Assembly: GCF_009697385.1 (NCBI RefSeq)
Contig: NZ_VUNL01000001.1
Span: 186,001 to 250,000, forward strand
DNA from: Wylensekiella montiformis
Lineage (GTDB): Bacteria; Bacillota; Negativicutes; Selenomonadales; Selenomonadaceae
DNA length: 64,000 bases
Direction of reading: 5' to 3'
Both the position numbers and the translations under genes were made by a program. Of this stretch, positions 63,060 to 64,000 are shown piece after piece (positions within the stretch are counted from its first letter, which is position 1; every line of letters starts with the position of its first letter). The notes under the pieces were generated by a model, which made no database searches, was not told where the DNA came from, and saw nothing but the letters and a program-made list of their open reading frames with translations.

Positions 63060-64000
63060 TCAATGTACGGCATTATCCGTCTGCCGCTCCATTTTCAGGA
63101 TCAGACGAAGCGGTCCCATCGCATCCGTATCTCCATTCGCATAAGCAGACAGAACCACCGGCCCGCGGATACCGCGCAGCGAGTTGACCAGTTCATAAAA
63201 CTGCGCTCCGGCTATAACGCCGACAGAACCGCGGAGCGGATCCGGAAGGATGCCCTTTGTCGTCGCGGACAGATTGACATCCTTAAGGAAGTTCATGACC
63301 GTCTGCTCCGCTTCGCCGTCCGTGCCATCCGTCAGCGTATACGGCCGGGCAATGATGAATTCCTTATTCTTATAGATGATGCTGTTTTTGTAAAGTTCCA
63401 GAGACGTGCGTACCGCCTCGCCGCGGATCAGATTGCCTGCCGCCACGATGCGCACCACCATATCCTGCGGACTTTCCGCGATGGTCTTGACAGCCGCTTC
63501 ATATTCCGGCTGATAGATCCAAATATCCTGATCGGACGTATCCCGTCCCAGGCGTGTGGAAACATTGCGGTTGGCCAGCTGAGCCAGAGACTGAAGATCC
63601 TGCGCCACCGCCGCCTGCGGCCGGTTGCCGCGGACCACGCCGCTGGCGATAACCTCTCCGGCCTGAAATACGATATCTCCCTCGCGCATGCTGATCAGTC
63701 CGTCGCGCAGATCCTGTGCACGTTTTTCCAGACTCTTATTGTCCCGGGTCAGCCTTGCATTATGACCGGACAATTCCTCGTTGGCACTGGCCAGAACCTG
63801 ATTCCGGCCGCCGAGGCTGACATTCTCTGCAGAAAGCAGGTCATTGCGCGCCAGAAGGTCCTGTTTGGCGGCCTCCAGCTGGCGATTTCCCTCCTGCAGC
63901 CGGGACGATTCCGCTTCCAGCTCCGCCCGCTGGTCTTTCAGCTTTTCCACGTCCGTTTTGGAAGCGCTGAGCGCCTCATTGGTGCGCTCCTGCTCGTCCT
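63060..64000 (-). CDS. DUF3084 domain protein, 5' end outside the window
   Basis: The frame stays open to the window edge, so the start is missing; at least 313 residues are present. The visible N-terminal part (about 110 residues) is a long Glu/Leu/Arg coiled coil with repeated heptads. It is followed by the DUF3084 globular part with IVFQAGEVIASGVV, VVRIVAAGNLIRGEAV and VGVIAGAQFYELVN. No catalytic motif is seen. DUF3084 proteins are usually membrane-anchored at the missing N-terminus; the function is unknown. Confidence 0.8.
   Translation of the reverse strand, partial: DEQERTNEALSASKTDVEKLKDQRAELEAESSRLQEGNRQLEAAKQDLLARNDLLSAENVSLGGRNQVLASANEELSGHNARLTRDNKSLEKRAQDLRDGLISMREGDIVFQAGEVIASGVVRGNRPQAAVAQDLQSLAQLANRNVSTRLGRDTSDQDIWIYQPEYEAAVKTIAESPQDMVVRIVAAGNLIRGEAVRTSLELYKNSIIYKNKEFIIARPYTLTDGTDGEAEQTVMNFLKDVNLSATTKGILPDPLRGSVGVIAGAQFYELVNSLRGIRGPVVLSAYANGDTDAMGPLRLILKMERQTDNAVH

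Overview
The window looks like a chromosomal segment of an anaerobic or facultatively anaerobic member of the Firmicutes lineage. My best guess is a diderm Negativicute of the Selenomonas/Mitsuokella type; this is inferred from gene content, not proven. Supporting signs are Firmicute-type genes (YaaR, RicT/PSP1, a YabE-like 3D protein, a Bacillus-type Fnr, frequent TTG starts with strong AGGAGG sites) beside an MfrABE-type fumarate reductase, TRAP transport and a NagZ lipoprotein. Nearly all genes lie on the minus strand. I see no rRNA, tRNA, CRISPR array, insertion sequence or phage.

Layout. 1-2253: the end of a CUT2 sugar ABC transporter operon, closed by a perfect 19-bp hairpin. 2423-10386: a four-gene type I restriction-modification cassette, visibly poorer in GC than its flanks. 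It contains normal hsdM, hsdS and hsdR genes plus a first gene fusing a degenerate N6-methylase to a single target-recognition half. It is driven by a textbook-perfect sigma-70 promoter with a near-identical palindrome on each side. 10611-13253: a PAS/GGDEF/EAL protein with a dead GGDEF site and an intact EAL site. 13501-21706: housekeeping genes (YabE-like, tatD, metG, rsmI, trmN6-like, ricT, holB, yaaR). 21932-31399: envelope and transport genes (MATE, nagZ, a small secreted His-rich protein, HAD phosphatase, a thioredoxin-reductase-like flavoprotein, a TRAP transporter, a fosmidomycin-resistance-type MFS protein).

31558-44301 is an anaerobic respiration block: mfrABE (fumarate reductase with a Tat signal), narGHJI (nitrate reductase), fnr and narK. 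Fnr carries a C-terminal C-x2-C-x4-C motif like that of Bacillus. The narG and narK promoters each have an Fnr/Crp-type box centred 29.5 bp upstream of the -10 hexamer, which places both near -41.5. The simplest reading is that Fnr turns on nitrate uptake and reduction when oxygen is absent. A ygbA gene, of a family linked to nitrosative stress, lies 2.2 kb past narK.

44382-52056: a LysR regulator, an HD protein, a thioesterase, ygbA, ftsW, trmB, an AcoR-like AAA+ regulator without the GAFTGA loop, a small membrane protein, a glutaredoxin-like protein and a DUF2905 protein. 52208-59584: the complete F-type ATP synthase locus (atpZ, then atpI-B-E-F-H-A-G-D-C) with its main promoter between atpZ and atpI. 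59707-64000: wecB, a WecA/TagO-type transferase, dCMP deaminase, a RNase H-fold protein, and a DUF3084 protein cut by the window end.

The best candidates for something not yet described are the degenerate methylase-TRD fusion with its twin-operator promoter, and the AAA+ regulator that lacks GAFTGA.
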